From an uncultured Elioraea sp. (GTDB lineage Bacteria > Pseudomonadota > Alphaproteobacteria > Acetobacterales > Acetobacteraceae): 34,749 nucleotides of DNA. The position numbers and the translations under genes were made by a program. The notes under the pieces are model-generated. The model did no database searches. It saw only the letters and a list, made by a program, of their open reading frames with translations, and was not told where the DNA came from. The stretch spans positions 1 to 34,749 of the forward strand of contig CALFVI010000056.1 of NCBI GenBank assembly GCA_937928775.1, in the 5' to 3' direction. Shown here in pieces: positions 34,277-34,749 of this stretch (position 1 is its first letter; each line of letters starts with the position of its first letter).

Positions 34277-34749
34277 CCTAGCCCGGACTTCTCACCAAGG
34301 CAGGCCGGTGGAAGTATTGGCCTGGGGTGAGCCTGCTCTCGCGTGTTGAGATCGTCTGCTCGACGGCCGTTGCCTGCGAGCGGGCTGATCGCTGCCTGCC
34401 AGGCAGCGGTGTTTGGGGGCGACGGCCGCTTGCGCTGTTTGCGCTGTTTGGGTCTTCAGTGTGCCGAAGCGGCGGCCAATCGCGGATGGGCGAGGGCGAA
34501 TTCGTGGCGCAACAGCTTTGCCGAGGCTACGGCCACCTTGATGCGGCGGACCGACCCACAGACCCGGGCGCCGATTTTGCGCAAGGCGAGCCGCAGCTTG
34601 GTCGCCAGCAGATGGCGGCCGCAGAAGACGTCGAACGGTAAGTCGCAGGGGGCATCGGCGTGGCCATGGCAGAACCGGCCCTCCTGGTACGCGGGCAGCG
34701 GCACGTCGGCAGCGTCGAGGTTGAGAATGATCTGCCGCGGCAGCGCCTT
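34277..34749 (-). mobile_element. IS1380-family element, internally deleted, cut by window edge
   Basis: The 3' terminal repeat is CCTAGCCCGGACTTCTCACC at 34277-34296. The minus-strand frame from the window edge encodes the central IS1380 transposase piece (RQIILNLDAADVPLPAYQEG, then DVFCGRHLLATKL), which passes directly into the C-terminal piece (RLALRKIGARVCGSVRRIKV, then AKLLRHEFALAHPRL). In complete IS1380 transposases about two hundred residues separate these parts, so the catalytic middle is deleted. It cannot transpose by itself but may be moved by a complete copy if both ends survive. Confidence 0.75.

Noticed and set aside
1-34749. CRISPR arrays, tRNA or rRNA genes
   Set aside because: No regularly spaced repeats and no cloverleaf or rRNA sequence were seen on either strand.

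Overview
The window is GC-rich, densely coded DNA with alphaproteobacterial gene content. An Acetobacteraceae/Rhodospirillales-type host is my inference from the class II (B12) ribonucleotide reductase, the Mla operon with a STAS-MlaE fusion and auxiliary lipoprotein, the short homogentisate dioxygenase cluster with DUF2783, and the IS5/IS1380 remnants. No rRNA, tRNA or CRISPR array is visible.

Layout. 1-805: 5' end of an IS5-type element on the minus strand, then a gene-poor scar. 806-8855: intact housekeeping and transport genes: a 3-hydroxyisobutyryl-CoA hydrolase (minus), then on the plus strand an adenosylcobalamin ribonucleotide reductase (nrdJ) and a four-gene polyamine-type ABC importer. 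8852-11876: an Mla/Mce-type lipid transport operon in advanced decay (frameshifts, lost Walker A, two nonsense codons), ending in a second IS5 remnant. 12389-18769: an aromatic-acid catabolic operon on the minus strand (hmgA, fumarylacetoacetase-like, MBL-fold protein, FAD monooxygenase, DUF2783, maiA) with a divergent MarR regulator. 18766-20460: two adjacent radC paralogues.

20543-29902: a minus-strand block with an oligopeptide-type ABC importer, a C45-family acyltransferase/amidohydrolase, a PspF-like sigma-54 activator without a sensory domain, an AtuA-family protein and DUF4387. Two matching sigma-54 (-24/-12) promoters lie in this block, one before the transporter binding protein and one before atuA, so the activator probably controls both transcription units. 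Three genes here (binding protein, second ATPase, activator) each carry one frameshift.

30128-34749: mobile and plasmid-derived DNA. It holds a near full-length but broken IS5 element, a broken relaxase-primase fusion gene with an intact MobC-like ribbon-helix-helix gene upstream, and the end of an internally deleted IS1380-family element. The catabolic and transport block therefore lies between inverted IS5-type remnants and next to plasmid mobilisation debris.

The most interesting part is the sigma-54 regulated uptake and processing cluster. Its substrate is unknown, and the gene combination suggests import of an amide- or peptide-like compound, hydrolysis by the C45 enzyme, and further conversion by AtuA/DUF4387.
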